A DNA stretch of 64,000 nt from Trileptium ribeirensis (Eukaryota; Nematoda; Enoplea; Enoplida; Thoracostomopsidae), in the NCBI GenBank assembly GCA_030248225.1, contig JASANE010000328.1, positions 1-64,000 on the forward strand, in the 5' to 3' direction. Shown one piece after another: positions 47,939 through 59,345 of this stretch (its first letter is position 1; the number at the start of each line of letters is the position of its first letter). The translations under genes were made by a program, and so were the position numbers. The notes beneath the pieces were generated by a model, which did no database searches, had not been told where the DNA came from, and saw only the letters and a list, made by a program, of their open reading frames with translations.

Positions 47939-47998
47939 AGACTTAAATGATAAATACAGACAATTATGAAAGAAACCTCATAAACTAGCTTAATTATG

Positions 47999-48268
47999 TC
48001 AATGGCTTTTGTGGTCACGACTGCTCACTAACAAGCTACAAGTCTTACTACAAATAGCGTTTAATTGCAAAAGAAATTCTTTTTTTCGTCTGTTCGTCAC
48101 ATAATTGTCATCACAATAGATCTTCGGAATTTTTTTATTCGACGCGTAACGAAATGTAGTTGTCCACAAAAGAGGTATTCGCGCTGTTCCCATGATTTGC
48201 TGAATTTTCACATAAGCGAAACGAAATGGAGACTGATTTGATTTTGTACAATTGGAGACACCCAACAT
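47999..48268 (-). CDS. 89-aa coding-like ORF, unrecognised
   Basis: ATG at 48268 begins MLGVSNCTKSNQSPFRF, followed by a basic middle part (RYASNKKIPKIYCDDNY, NRRKKEFLLQLNAICSK) and the end VSSRDHKSH with TGA. Composition and codon use look coding, and the opposite strand is closed. It begins right after the LINE, on the other strand. It may be a terminal exon or a short gene. Without a family match its role cannot be stated. Confidence 0.4.
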   Translation of the reverse strand: MLGVSNCTKSNQSPFRFAYVKIQQIMGTARIPLLWTTTFRYASNKKIPKIYCDDNYVTNRRKKEFLLQLNAICSKTCSLLVSSRDHKSH

Positions 48269-48759
48269 TATAGGTTATCACCTTTTTAAGATACATCGGA
48301 TGGAAAAATAGAGGCCACCATTACCATCTTATCCTCTTATCGATCCTCTTATCGAGATGAACTTTGTTATTATACATTTTTGGTCGGAACAACAGTTTTC
48401 GAGCTATGAGTCAATAGTTAAAACTGCCGTTATAAATTTGAAATTTTCAAAATTTTCACAAAACAGTTTTTTGTTAGCAAGTTTTATGATTAGGTTATAG
48501 GATTATTTAGCCCATTAAATACGTTAGTTTTATTGTTTTAACCACAGACTGAATAGGTTGTTAGCACTATGGGATGGTGCCGGAGGGAAATGTGAAAAGC
48601 ATCAAAAATAGTCAAATTTTGCCGCTATGAATAAAGATGTATGTAGGTCGTTAGAATGTGTTTATATGTTTTTTATGTTGCTGAATAGAATAAAAGCAAT
48701 TGTATTTGCGTGATATGCATAAAATAAAAGACAAGCGTTTAGGTTCTTCAACGTACCTA

Positions 48760-49263
48760 ATGCGGCGTTCACGTTATAATGTTCCCATTGTTTGGAACTT
48801 TTGTCCCCCTGCAATCGCGACACTACCGTATAGACAGTCAGGGTGACACCCATACTGTAAATTAATTGCTGCGGGTGTACCACACACCCCTAGCTACTAT
48901 AATTTTTTTGACAGTGTCGTACACACCTTTAGTTACCAATTTGGCGCGAATTAACTATAACGTTCACCGTCTGTATCTAATGCGGTTTATTAGTCAATTG
49001 TCCTGTGCAGTTTTTTTAATTTACAATATTTATATCTAGCCCATATGAACATTGCTCAAATAATTCCGAACACTGTCAATAAAACTGTCAGAAGACACAG
49101 TGCCCCTGAGACTGTCGAGAAGTGGTAATACGCGTAATTAGCTAGCTTTGAAAAAATTATTAAAAACATGAGAGTGTCTAAGACACTCTGTAGTAGTGTG
49201 GCTGACACTGTGTTGTGCACATAGGTTCCAAAAGTTGGGAACATTATAACGTGAACGTCGCAT
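48760..49263. mobile_element. MITE with about 40-bp inverted ends
   Basis: The left end ATGCGGCGTTCACGTTATAA continues TGTTCCCATTGTTTGGAAC. The complement of the right end reads ATGCGACGTTCACGTTATAA, then TGTTCCCAACTTTTGGAAC. Inside are further inverted words (AGTGTCG, GTGTCTAAGACAC, GGGTGTACCACACACCCC). No coding capacity. A target-site duplication is not clear. Fragments of the same family occur at 33281-33345 and 39070-39262. Confidence 0.8.
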
Positions 49264-50479
49264 AACTCCTTAATTTATAATTTTTCTTGAAATTTGTGAT
49301 TCATAAATTTCAAATGTTTCTGTGTATTTGGTCATTGGAAGAAGAAATCAAGTGTTTTGATATGATTAAAATAATCTGTCTAATAATTGATGTGCTGCCG
49401 TTGTATAATTGCTATCGTGGCATTTTAAATAGGCTCAGCGACCTGAATTTAAAACGGATAAATATTAGCTAAACGCAGAGCAGCCTTAATCGCCCCGTTC
49501 GCCTCGCTAAATGAGTTACTAGTTTCAACATATATAATTATAGGAGTGATAATAAGAATGCTCTGAAATGATTTTATTTCATGAGTAACAAATGACTTGG
49601 TCTAGCTGGATACCATCGCGGCTTCATCTTAATCGGACGCATAATTGAGATTCAGATTTCACAGAAAAGAATATAATTATATTATAATATACATATAAAG
49701 TTTTCTAGTATCTTACAGTATTAAGAATTAGAGATTTCACGTTACGTACGTTCCGTACAAGAGATATAATGAAATCAGGCATTTAATTGTTAGTATATTT
49801 CAGCTTTATGTAGTGATTGATTACTTCACGTTGACGAACGCAAATACACAGATTTAATTTACACACAGAACATTAAGCGTACTTTACTAAAACAAAATTC
49901 AACTAAATTAGTTTAACCATTCTAAACTCCAGTTACAAATTAAAATCTTAGAATTTGTACGAAAATAGCTAATGAAAGCCGTTTTATAGTAGAAACGAGA
50001 TTAGAGCGATGTAGATTAATAAGTATATACGACGTGCATCAACATCAAAATTTTCAGCGTTATACGAATCGATGCGGCCTTCTGCTGATGTGCTCTATAA
50101 TCATCGCTAAGTATATTGCCAAATGTTCGCATGATCCGAATTAAAGGTATTAATGATAAAGGCTAACTATACTGACCGTAGTTTGGTATTGATGTTTTCT
50201 GTTTTACTGGACGACAATTGAATACACAATGCAGTACATGATCCTTAGATGATGCAACCAACACATTTATCTAGTTTATCGTATCAATAGGTTTACTGTA
50301 TGGTGAGATATTTTTGAAAAATAACAGATGGTTAAAGCCAACCGAAATTTGTCTAGAGTTAGCTGTGACCACTCATAATTAAATGTTTTACAGGTTTCAT
50401 ACAGCTGAACATGCAAAACCTAAGAATTTAACCGATTAATTTATGGGTGTATTCAAAGTAAAAATGTTTCGCAGCCAGA

Positions 50480-50770
50480 CATGTGAAACGTGTCAGCTAC
50501 ATGATCGCTGAAGATGCCTCGTGTTCAATGGAGACGGAACAGCAAGTATGTGTTCATATTGCGTCCTATCCGATCCGTTCCGACCCCATTGAGCAAGTGC
50601 AATACTTAATGATTCAAGCCAGACGATGCAGTGTGAAAAATACATACACTCGTATACTATGTTTAGAGTTTGGTCGTATGTGAAGGGATTGACTGGTGCG
50701 CAATGTGAATACAAATCTGATCGGATCGGAACAAAATGTGCCTGATCTGATTGGACATAATGTGAACACG
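50480..50770. repeat. Imperfect inverted repeat, possible MITE
   Basis: TGTGTTCATATTGCG (50549-50563) is echoed by CGCAATGTGAATACA (50699-50713) on the other strand, and CCGATCCGTTCCG (50570-50582) by CGGATCGGAACA (50721-50732). A second ATGTGAACACG follows at 50759. Open frames on both strands across it (for example 50493-50900) are probably by-products. Exact ends unknown. Confidence 0.5.
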
Positions 50771-52103
50771 TCTTAATAATAGTAAAGCGGCTTACTTCCG
50801 ATGGTGTCTTTAACGACGACTGCGTTTGGAGCAATATGAGGATAACAGTGGCATCGAGATAAAACGCTGTCGATTCTTTGTTCCAATAAACATGCTTCAT
50901 AAGTGTAGTTGGATGAATATTTTAACTCTACTGTACCACAACCTGTACCAGGATAATTTATTTTCTAAAACAATTATTTTTATTCAGTAAACATTTATTG
51001 CCTGCTGTCGCAAACGCTGCCGCCGCCATGCAGATCATTTTGCTTTTATTTAGTTTTTTGCACTCGTTACAATGTTAAAATATTTATATAAATGGGTACG
51101 ACATAATTCGTTTGTTATTCTAGTACATATTGCAAAGGTCACTTCTCACTCAATTAAGCTCATTTTTGCATAATAAAATCTGTTTCGCCTAGTCGAAGCA
51201 AGACATTCACTTGACTAAATTGGAATGAAATAAAAAATATTTTAAAATTTTGACATTTTTTTAAGGATTCGATGAAATATGAATATGTACCTTGACAAGA
51301 ATTAGGAGCGACAATTCGAATTGAATTGAATTTAATATCTCGAAGAATCGTTAAAAGAAACCAATCTGTATTAAACTGAGGTCGTGACGACGCTACTGCT
51401 AATTATGACCTCATATATGATATCAATAAGATTGAAAATATGGGTAATGTTTTAATTATAAAAGAAATATTTTGTTATAAAATTGACAACACAATTAAGC
51501 TTTTTCTGAAAAATAGCAAAGCAGTGAAACCAGCAAACACAGACTAATCCGGTTGGAACACTTCCGAATGTTTTAACTTGGCAAACGTTTGAAAAAGAGG
51601 CCTTAAATTTGATAGATGAAATGCTAAATAATACTTTGTTAAACAAAATTTTCAAGCAAAATATCTTTTTGTAAATATGCATTGACAAAGGTAATACGCG
51701 CTAATAAAACGGCATAGTATGAAGCTGTTTGAAAAATATTTTCCTTCGAAACACGCGATTATTTAGATGGGGAACAGGTGCGGTTCTACCAAAAGCAAAA
51801 GGTGTACACATGTCAATGGTTAAAACATGGCATAATCTCGCAAACTTTGACGAGAAACAGGTAAAGATGAGGTGCTTCGACGAGGTCACAGAGCATTTTC
51901 AGAAAAGAAACCTTAAAAACTTATCCCTCTTTTTATAGAAAATGTTGGGTTCAATACGAATACCTATTTTTATAAGATTGATAATGTAGAAAAACAACTT
52001 ACAGGTGAATTTACATCTGAACAAGTACTTTTCGTGGGAGCTGAATAGAAGCCTAGCCGGAAATTACTGTTTATAAGGAATAGTATTATTTCATAAAGAC
52101 AAT

Positions 52104-52450
52104 TTTTAAAAGTAACTTTAAATATGAAAGGTTAACGGTATTAAGATTAATAAATATATTTCTGTGGAATTATATACTTTTCTGCAAAACAAAAGCTAGA
52201 TAGCTGATGCGTTATAAAACAAAACATGGTACCTCACTTTTAACGAAATTAAGAGCTTCACGATTTTAAAAGTAACTTTTTAAATATTAAAGCTTAACGA
52301 TATTAAGATTTATAAGTAAGTATCAGTATGGCACGGGATATTTCTCTGGAATTATGTACTGCTGTAAAACAAAAGCTAGATCGGTGATGTGTTATGAAAC
52401 GATATATGGTACTTCACTTTTAACGAAATTGAGAGCTCGACGATTTGAAA
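52104..52450. repeat. Tandem duplication of about 160-180 bp
   Basis: Two units start TTTTAAAAGTAACTTT (52104 and 52264). Both contain AACAAAAGCTAGAT and the phrase CACTTTTAACGAAATT, with indels between them. The second unit also holds an inserted piece around 52320. No gene is apparent, although a hydrophobic frame starts within the second unit (52354-52650). Confidence 0.75.
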
Positions 52451-53239
52451 ATTTAACAATATTTGTTGAAATTGTTCGCTGGAGGATAGGTTTATATATT
52501 AGTTGTGCACTAGCATTAGCACTAGTATTTAACACATCATATTATAATATACACTGTACTCCACGCAATGTTACTTTAAAACGTTTACGTAGGGCATTAA
52601 TTTTGAAGGTTTTGCAGGCAAAGCTAACTTGCACCAAGATTTACCAATAAAATAATAGATGACACATTGTTGAAAACCCAAAAAGCATGGAAAACCCCTA
52701 AAAACAGTTGCCCTTTCAAAATTGGTTATACTGGTCAATGGATGATATGTACCAAATGAAGTGTTCTTGATATGTTCGACAAATGGTAAAAATTTACATA
52801 CTGAGTCATCCTAGATAACCCAATGGCCCAAGGCGATGATTAAATTTCCGATAACATATACAATATCACAGACCATGTGGTTTATATGATTAGGCACATA
52901 CTATCGCAATCAGTATTTTAAACCGCATTTATGACATTACAGCGTAGGGTGAACTCTATTAAATATATTTTGAGTAAGCACTAATTCTAAAGTACATTCG
53001 CATGTATTGGTTTTTACAGATAGCAGACAAAACATACTGATACCAATTCCGGGCTTATAGTCCCTGTGGGCACATATCCACTATTCGAGAACTGCTGTAA
53101 ATGATACCCTCAAGGATAGTGAAAATACGTTTTTTAAATTGGGACATCATATTAAATTCCTGTTAATTGAGATTTCTTGCAATCGTTTAGATTTCATAAC
53201 GAAACTAAGAATTGCTAAAATTCGTTAGGTGAGAATGGA

Positions 53240-53650
53240 CCTAAATTTTTCGGTTCGACCCGACCGTTGGAAATCGAGGTACGCCCGGTCCGGCCCGATG
53301 CTGTAAAATTTCGGCCTGGGCCGGCTTGGCCCGGAACTGCAAATTTCAGCTTTGCCTGGACCGGGCCGTGTATAATGGGGTGTAGGCATGCTCAATTTAA
53401 AGGATACAGGTGATTTAGACATAAAAATGCATATATGAAACGAGCACGAGAACAGATTCTTAAATTCTCAAAACGACCCAAGATTATCGCACAGCGTACT
53501 ATTCATTCCGTATTTGATTGAAGTGACAACCAGCCGAAATTCTTTGGGCCGGGTAGGCCTGGCTATGATTTAAGGGCCTGGCCGGATTGGATATCGAGGT
53601 TCGCCTGGCTCGGATGTGTAACATTGCGGCCGGACCCGCAAGACGAGTGA
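53240..53650. repeat. GC-rich degenerate GGCCCGG-type repeats
   Basis: Two clusters (53240-53365 and 53530-53650) are built of words such as CGGCCCGA, GGGCCGG and CCTGGC, with AAATTTC between. They stand out from the AT-rich surroundings. A related cluster lies at 56490-56640. Such simple GC-rich arrays open frames with P, R and G and should not be read as genes. Confidence 0.65.
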
Positions 53651-53934
53651 CCCCTGATTTTTAACGGCCGCAGGCAGTAATTCTCACATGTACGTTGTTC
53701 GAAATAGCCCTAATTTATTGGTCATTTTCCAAATTTGCAACAGAAGCGCAGAGACGCCGATAACACCAGCGCTTTTCTTGATATTTTTTACCTTTCTTGT
53801 AGTTATCGCGACATCTGTAACGGTTCCTAGCAAGATGTTGATTGTATTCTTATCACTGACTGAATTTTGTCCTTGATTCACTAACTTCACCTGCAATATA
53901 CCAAAAAATTATTTGCTATTTATCAAATAAATTA

Positions 53935-54720
53935 GGTTCTTTTCCATTATTCCCCAGCCGGAATTTGGTTAATTTTGAAGATACAGCGCTGATTTTGGTA
54001 TCAATCGATTCTGCTCGATGTGGCGGTTCAGAAAATACTCATTTTACCCACATCCCTAAAAACATTTTTTCGATTTTTTGAGGTCCCAATAGTCCCCCCT
54101 TGGAAACCCAAAATTTTTTCTTCGGTATATGGTCACGGTGAGCACCATTCGACTCGGCTTGGTGAGAGAAATCTACTGAAATTGTTGTTACTGAAATCTA
54201 CGCCAGCGTTAGAAAGTTATGATGGTCCAAGTAACCCTGAGGGGCGAAAATACAGTGCAGGCCATGCCGTTCTCCATATACTAATCATAAGCCTTAGTCT
54301 TAGCCTAAGCTAAGACCCTTATATGAGACATACACTAAGCCTAAGTCTAAGTCGGGGAGCTGCCGCCCACCCCCCCCCCCCAGAACCCCCGATCTAAGCT
54401 GTTCTTTTTTCTAACGTTATAACGTACCGCCCATCAGGGTTACTTGGGCCCTCTTTACTTTCTAGCGGTAGCGTAGATTTCAATAAAATGCACACCGTAG
54501 ATTTCTCTCACCAAGCCGAATAGAATGGTACCCAACATGACCACATTCAGAAGAAAAAATTTTGGGTTCCAACTCAAAAAATCGCAAAAAATTTTTCAGG
54601 GGTGTGGGTAAGATGAGTATTTTCTGAACCGCCTCATCGAGCTGAATCGATTGGTACCAAATTCAGTGCTGTATCTTCAAAATTGACCAAATTCCTGCTG
54701 GGGGATAATGGAAAAGAGCC
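53935..54720. mobile_element. Complete foldback MITE of the Merlin-type family with 8-bp target duplication
   Basis: The termini are GGTTCTTTTCCATTAT on the left and its near-complement at the right. Inverted arms of about 300 bp (53935-54240 and 54430-54720) enclose a loop of about 190 bp. ATAAATTA flanks both ends directly (53927-53934 and 54721-54728). The arms are homologous to those of the elements in the triplicated unit (shared GGCGGTTCAGAAAATA and ACAGGCGAAATTTTGG-like words), but no transposase is present. The loop has CTAAGY-type hexamers in both senses and a run of 12 C at 54370-54381. Confidence 0.93.
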
Positions 54721-54810
54721 ATAAATTATGAACTGTTATACATAGCCCGAAAGCATTGGTAGAGAATATATTCAAGATTAACTTAGCAAAGGTAATGTAT
54801 TAACTCTTAC

Positions 54811-54945
54811 ATGCCTGCATTAATATGTTTATCGTGCGGTGCTGACAAACTCAAGCCTGTGTTCAAACTCGACGACGAATCACATGATTGTAAGCGATGT
54901 AAGCAAGCCATTGAACTACATAGGAGGTGTCTCTCGGTACCTTAA
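54811..54945 (+). pseudogene. PHD/zinc-finger-like fragment, possibly from a retroelement ORF1
   Basis: ATG at 54812 begins MPALICLSCGADKLKP, followed by CKRCKQAIELHRRC. The CxxC...CxxC...HxxC arrangement resembles half of a PHD or related zinc finger, as found in ORF1 proteins of some LINEs and in some host proteins. The frame ends after about 44 codons at TAA. It starts about 90 bp after the foldback MITE. The small size makes the assignment tentative. Confidence 0.35.
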
Positions 54946-55759
54946 ACACCTATTTGCAAAGAATTACGCATGCTACAGACTGAGTTGACACAAGGCTTCG
55001 CAATGTGCGCAGCTGTTGTTTGGTAGCACTGAGCATAAAACAGTTAACAAACATTTGCTACTAGTCACCATAAGGCGACTCAAAATAAACACTACTTTTA
55101 CTTGTCTATATCCTTGTTATTTCTAGAGTCCGCTGGAATTAACGAATGTGCTGGGAAGTTTGTCTCCAGTTTTAATATGTTGAACTTATTCCAATTGATT
55201 TCGCAATGCTTATAATTAGCCATTTCAAACCTGCTACATAAGGTGTTGGTAAATCCCATTTCATGTTGCAACTGCCTTAATTTGTCATCAGAAACTGTTA
55301 TCCTGTGACATTTACAGATATAACAGCCGAATGATCACGGCTGTATCATCCGGATTGCTCTACAGCCGTATAACCACATATTTTTCCTAGTCGTTCTCGC
55401 CTCAGTGTTCCAGAAATGTACTTCTTGAGTTCTCGACGAATTCCGCAGTACGATTAGCGGGCCTTTGCCTTTAGCCCTCCATCCAGAGCCAAATTTGTTC
55501 TTTGAAGATACAGTGATAATTTTGAATGAACTGGTGAAGAAAATATCCATTTCCGCCACATTTATAAAAAAATTATATTTTTTCGATTGGTTGGGTTACC
55601 TATTTGTCCCCCAAAATACCCAATGCCGTCAATAATTAAAGACATGGTCTTGTACCGTTCTCGTGTACAATAAAAATATATCGTCGATGATAGAATTGTA
55701 CTTTCACGCGACCGTATCTTGGGTTCAACCAAGCTTCAAAAAGATATTTATGCTGGCGC

Positions 55760-56470
55760 GCGAAGTTCCTCGTGGTTTCGTACGAATTAAATGTAAATTA
55801 TTGGTGCCCTGGGTTAGCATATGCTTTACCAGTAATTGTAGTAACTGGTAGTTCAGCGCTAAAAGAAGCCTATCAAGCCACCAACACCTATGTTGGTAGA
55901 CAACCCGGACAAGTTGCTGCAGTTGTTCCACAATGTCAGCGTTTGGCCGTATTGCTCAGCTGCCATAATACTTCATATCCTTAGATAGTGCTAGCTGGTG
56001 ATATGTCGACAAAACGAATTATTCGATGGTTTCCTGGAGTTTTCAATCGCTTCATGAATCAACACGTTTTGGTCCCAAACAACGGCTTAAATTTTGTTTC
56101 GAGCAAGATCGGAAAAAAATTTGTATTGGGATATGCTGCCCAAAGGTACCATTGTGCAACTCTCAGAGCAACGGCAAAGTAGAAGCGTTTATCCTCAATC
56201 GGATGATTAAACATACTGTATATACACTCGCCGCCAATTGCGAAAGCTTCGGAGAAAGATTCCGTGCAAAGATTTTCAGCTTCCGCGTGACTCCGCTGAG
56301 CCCGCAATTTTAACGTTTGGTAGCAACATTTCTTGCGAGTCTTGCACCTATTTTCAGCACCCACCCAACATATTGAAAACACTTGAACCGCCGTGTTAAA
56401 TCAGTCGTTCTATTCGCATGAAACTACCTCGAGTGTCGAAGCGTCACAGCCCAGCAAACAAACCTGCGAA
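55760..56470 (+). pseudogene. Ty3/Gypsy-type integrase remnant
   Basis: The plus strand encodes, in changing frames, the core of a retroviral-type integrase. Before the core is NYWCPGLA, similar to the YWWPGM segment. The second catalytic-region piece is HVLVPNNGLNFVSSK, where the catalytic aspartate of DNG has become asparagine. Then follow NSQSNGKVEAF with the last catalytic glutamate, NRMIKHTVYTLA and FRVTPLSPQF. A basic stretch after it (RIRMKLPRVSKRHS) fits the C-terminal part of pol. Stops and frameshifts (55982, 56180) inactivate it. Confidence 0.75.
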
Positions 56471-56489
56471 AAACTACAGGTTCCTACAG

Positions 56490-56680
56490 GTGAAAATGAG
56501 CCGAATTTTCAGGCTTGGGCCGTCCTGACTCAAATTTAATCCAGGTCGGTTTGACTAGGACTGATTTAACCGGAAGTCGGCTCAGCTCGGCTCGAAACTT
56601 TAAACTTTCGGTTCGGTTTTGCTCGAAAAACTCGTGGATTAAAAATGGATTTAGCTGACGAGGACGTACAAATGGATACA
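56490..56680. repeat. GC-richer degenerate repeat similar to 53240-53650
   Basis: The segment has CTTGGGCCGTCCTGACTC and CGGCTCAGCTCGGCTCG-type words mixed with ACTTTCGG. Related in style to the clusters at 53240-53650. It lies directly after the integrase remnant. Confidence 0.5.
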
Positions 56681-58293
56681 CAAATTAATGTAATCTAACA
56701 CACATGATTGCCAAATTCGCTCGTTGAGGCTATTAAACTTTGCAACAAATTGCACAATACTTTACGACCAGTAGAATCTACAGAATGGTTAAGAACAGTA
56801 AGGCCGACAGCGAATGCACGGTTAGACAGTAAAGTCAGATATAAGATACCACTAACAGATGATAATGGACTCGCTGAATAGTATAGCATTATCTACTTTT
56901 GCTGAGTTAGCTGCTGCGGTATGTCATAAATATTCGGTACCACATCAAGTTTTCGCACTATTTACTTTAGACTCGACACATATTCCTGGAACGCAAGAAT
57001 CACATGTTCACAAACACTCATTTTATTCACTGCCTATCTATTGCTCCACATAATATGTTGGGTAATATTTCAAGCTTTCGAAGACAATATGAGCGTCCGA
57101 TCGCTAATCATAGCAACTATGCTGCATGGCAAAACAATTGCAAACACGCTATATATGTGACATTGTAATCGTCGTGGTTTGTATATATTACGACGCAGGC
57201 GACTACTTGACGGGAACTAAATTAACCTACCAATGCTCTCGTTTACCAAGCCAGCAACTCAAGATTGCAGTGCGTTCTGTAACTTGGCGAAGCGTTGCAT
57301 TTTTGATTGCGCGTACCTTATTAGCCCATCCTTTATTCAGCTCGTCCCTTATTGCTAGGTTCCTTAAGGCATCCGACTGAGCGGTCATTATAGTTCCTTT
57401 TCTATATTTCAAGTTTGAAACTATTCGTGCATGTAAACAATGGGCCGTGATACCTTTCGGGGTTTCCCCAAGAATTATCCTTGAAACTTTGGGAAAATAT
57501 GGGTGCCAAGGGGTAACTATTGGCAACTGAAAAAATATAATTTTTGTAATAAATTTAGTCGAAATGGGTATTTTGTCAAGGGCGTTGTTGAGCTGAGTCG
57601 AATGCTACCAAAATTGCATCTTTAAAAATGACTATTTATGGCCGGGGCTATTCTACGAATGATCTGACAACCGTAAACACAAATCAAGTGTCGTCAAATA
57701 ATCTATGAATATTATACAAACGGGTCGTAGCATGGTGCGGCATAGTATCAGTTTAACCCGATTCACATTGATTATTTACGTGCGGCCACATCTACTACAT
57801 ACTTTTTGGAAGCTATAATGCTCCAGGGTATCAAATTGCTGATGGTGGTGTAACAGGTCTGCGCAGATAATAGATACAGTCGCGACACCATTTACAGATT
57901 GTGCAAATATAACGGCAGCTTATGTGGGTTATTGTAGCTGGCACGAGCCATCTACTACCTGACGCATCAGACATGACAGCATCCGCAAATTGATGCAGCC
58001 GGCGTGATAATATAAACTATCGTGACACTGTCAAAGTGGTACACCGCCATTGTCACGCGTAGTATAGCCGAAATATAAGTAGCCGATAATGTCCTGCATC
58101 AGCCACCTGCATGCTGTTTCCACAACGACTTCGTCGGACACAAATAAGGGACCGCCCCTGATTGATTACAAACAATGTATACAATTTTACGAAAGGAAAG
58201 GTACATTATATGGTGCACTTCTGCAAATAAATTGAAAACAGCTAACCATTATAAGAAAGCCATTTCGTAATGTAATCGGGTGGTACATTTCAG

Positions 58294-58641
58294 TTGGTGT
58301 CCCATTTGTCTTCATTTGACGTCAAAAACAATTATTTTGTTATGTTTACTGCTGGAGTAAATGTTTCGTTGGTTTCGTTGCACCTTGATGTTCAATCGAT
58401 TGGTTTCGATTTTATCGTTGACTGCCGTAAGCACTCAAGGGAACAGCTGGGGGTCATACAAGTCAAGGCAACACATAAAATTTCTCCATACGTAGTATTA
58501 ACTTCAATTGCTATAGTCGTTATCGAAGCTAAATTTTTAAATCTTAGTAACCAAAATGACAGTGAGTCAAGTGTGAGGAATTCTAATTCGAGTACTGGCA
58601 CCGGCTTATATTTGTCAAACATTGCACTATACAGAAGTTAA
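58294..58641 (+). CDS. Coding-like terminal exon, unrecognised
   Basis: Acceptor GGTACATTTCAG is followed in phase 0 by 115 codons and TAA. The peptide begins LVSHLSSFDVKNNYFV, contains HLDVQSIGFDFIVDCRKHSR and a hydrophobic segment (YVVLTSIAIVVIEAKF), and has a serine/asparagine-rich tail. It is among the longest splice-bounded open frames in the window. The preceding 500 bp holds no clear donor exon. Family unknown. Confidence 0.45.
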   Translation: MVSHLSSFDVKNNYFVMFTAGVNVSLVSLHLDVQSIGFDFIVDCRKHSREQLGVIQVKATHKISPYVVLTSIAIVVIEAKFLNLSNQNDSESSVRNSNSSTGTGLYLSNIALYRS

Positions 58642-59099
58642 ATCGCGCATGAAAGGGTTAATACGTTAACTTTTACTATTCTAAATTAACTTAGATAATC
58701 TTCATGTTTAATTCTTTATGACGTCTAGCATTTAATTGCATAGTTCAACAATAAGCATTAACAAATAATGATACCTTCATTTTCGAAATTAATTCTTACT
58801 TTGCGAAATTGTTAGTCGGGAAATTGGTTAATTAGAGCATGTGATCACAACAAGTTAAAACCATAGTAGAAACGATTTTGCGGCTCTAACAGAGACAGCT
58901 GATACGCATATTTATGCTCAATATTCCTACATCGCTGCAAGACCTTAGTACGCACCATTCAATGGCACTGCTGTTAGCTTGAGATCTGTTGCGGATTCGT
59001 CAAACATTCACATAAGTGATACAAATGCTATTCAGCCATAAATTATAACGTAGATATTGAAGGTTCGTCGGTTCTGGGCAGGGATTGTATATAGATTTG

Positions 59100-59345
59100 A
59101 GGCGGTCGTCACAGGGAATAAATTGTCTGAAATTTTAGGACCTCAAAATTTTTCTCCAGGATTTCTGCCAATTTACGATAAATTTTCCTAATGTTTCCCA
59201 TTTATTACAAAATTTATTTCAATTTATGCCAGTTTTCACCGTTTTTGCCAATTTTCGTAAAATTTTTCAGGCGGTGAGGGGGTCCGGAGCTTTGGAGGGG
59301 AAGGGGTAAACTTGGCCTTAGGGGTCCGAAACCTTTGGGGGAAAC
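59100..59345. repeat. Repeat-like stretch with CCAATTTT words and a G-rich end
   Basis: 59150-59260 repeats words such as GCCAATTT, AAATTTATTTCAATTTATG and GCCAGTTTTC. It resembles the complement of the sequence just right of the Merlin-type elements (12400-12490). It ends in a G-rich part (59270-59345). It may be an end of another transposon, but its borders are not visible. Confidence 0.4.

Larger units (their letters stand above)
44440..47970 (+). mobile_element. Decayed non-LTR (LINE) retrotransposon
   Basis: Pieces of a complete element are found in order on the plus strand: an ORF1-like part (44453-45019), an APE-type endonuclease (45148-46003), a reverse transcriptase (46400-47420) and a C-terminal domain (47450-47938). 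Every part is broken by frameshifts and stops, and no poly-A or repeat tail is obvious after 47970. The architecture (zinc-knuckle ORF1, APE endonuclease) fits the I/Jockey or CR1 groups. The clade cannot be settled without alignment. Confidence 0.88.
55459..57666. mobile_element. Degenerate Merlin-family-like element whose inverted ends enclose integrase sequence
   Basis: 55459-55640 and the complement of 57440-57666 are both diverged copies of the inverted arm seen in the foldback MITE. Shared words include GAAAATATCCATTT, TTTTTTCGATT and CCCCCAAAATACCC on the left, and the complements of these on the right (GGGTATTTTGTCAAGGGCG, GCTGAGTCGAATGCTACC). The enclosed 1.8 kb holds a Ty3/Gypsy-type integrase remnant and GC-rich repeats. 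No target duplication could be found. It may be one long element or an old MITE split by a retrotransposon. Confidence 0.55.

Noticed and set aside
50493..50900. 135-codon minus-strand ORF
   Set aside because: It spans an imperfect inverted repeat and both strands are open there; treated as a by-product of a MITE-like sequence.
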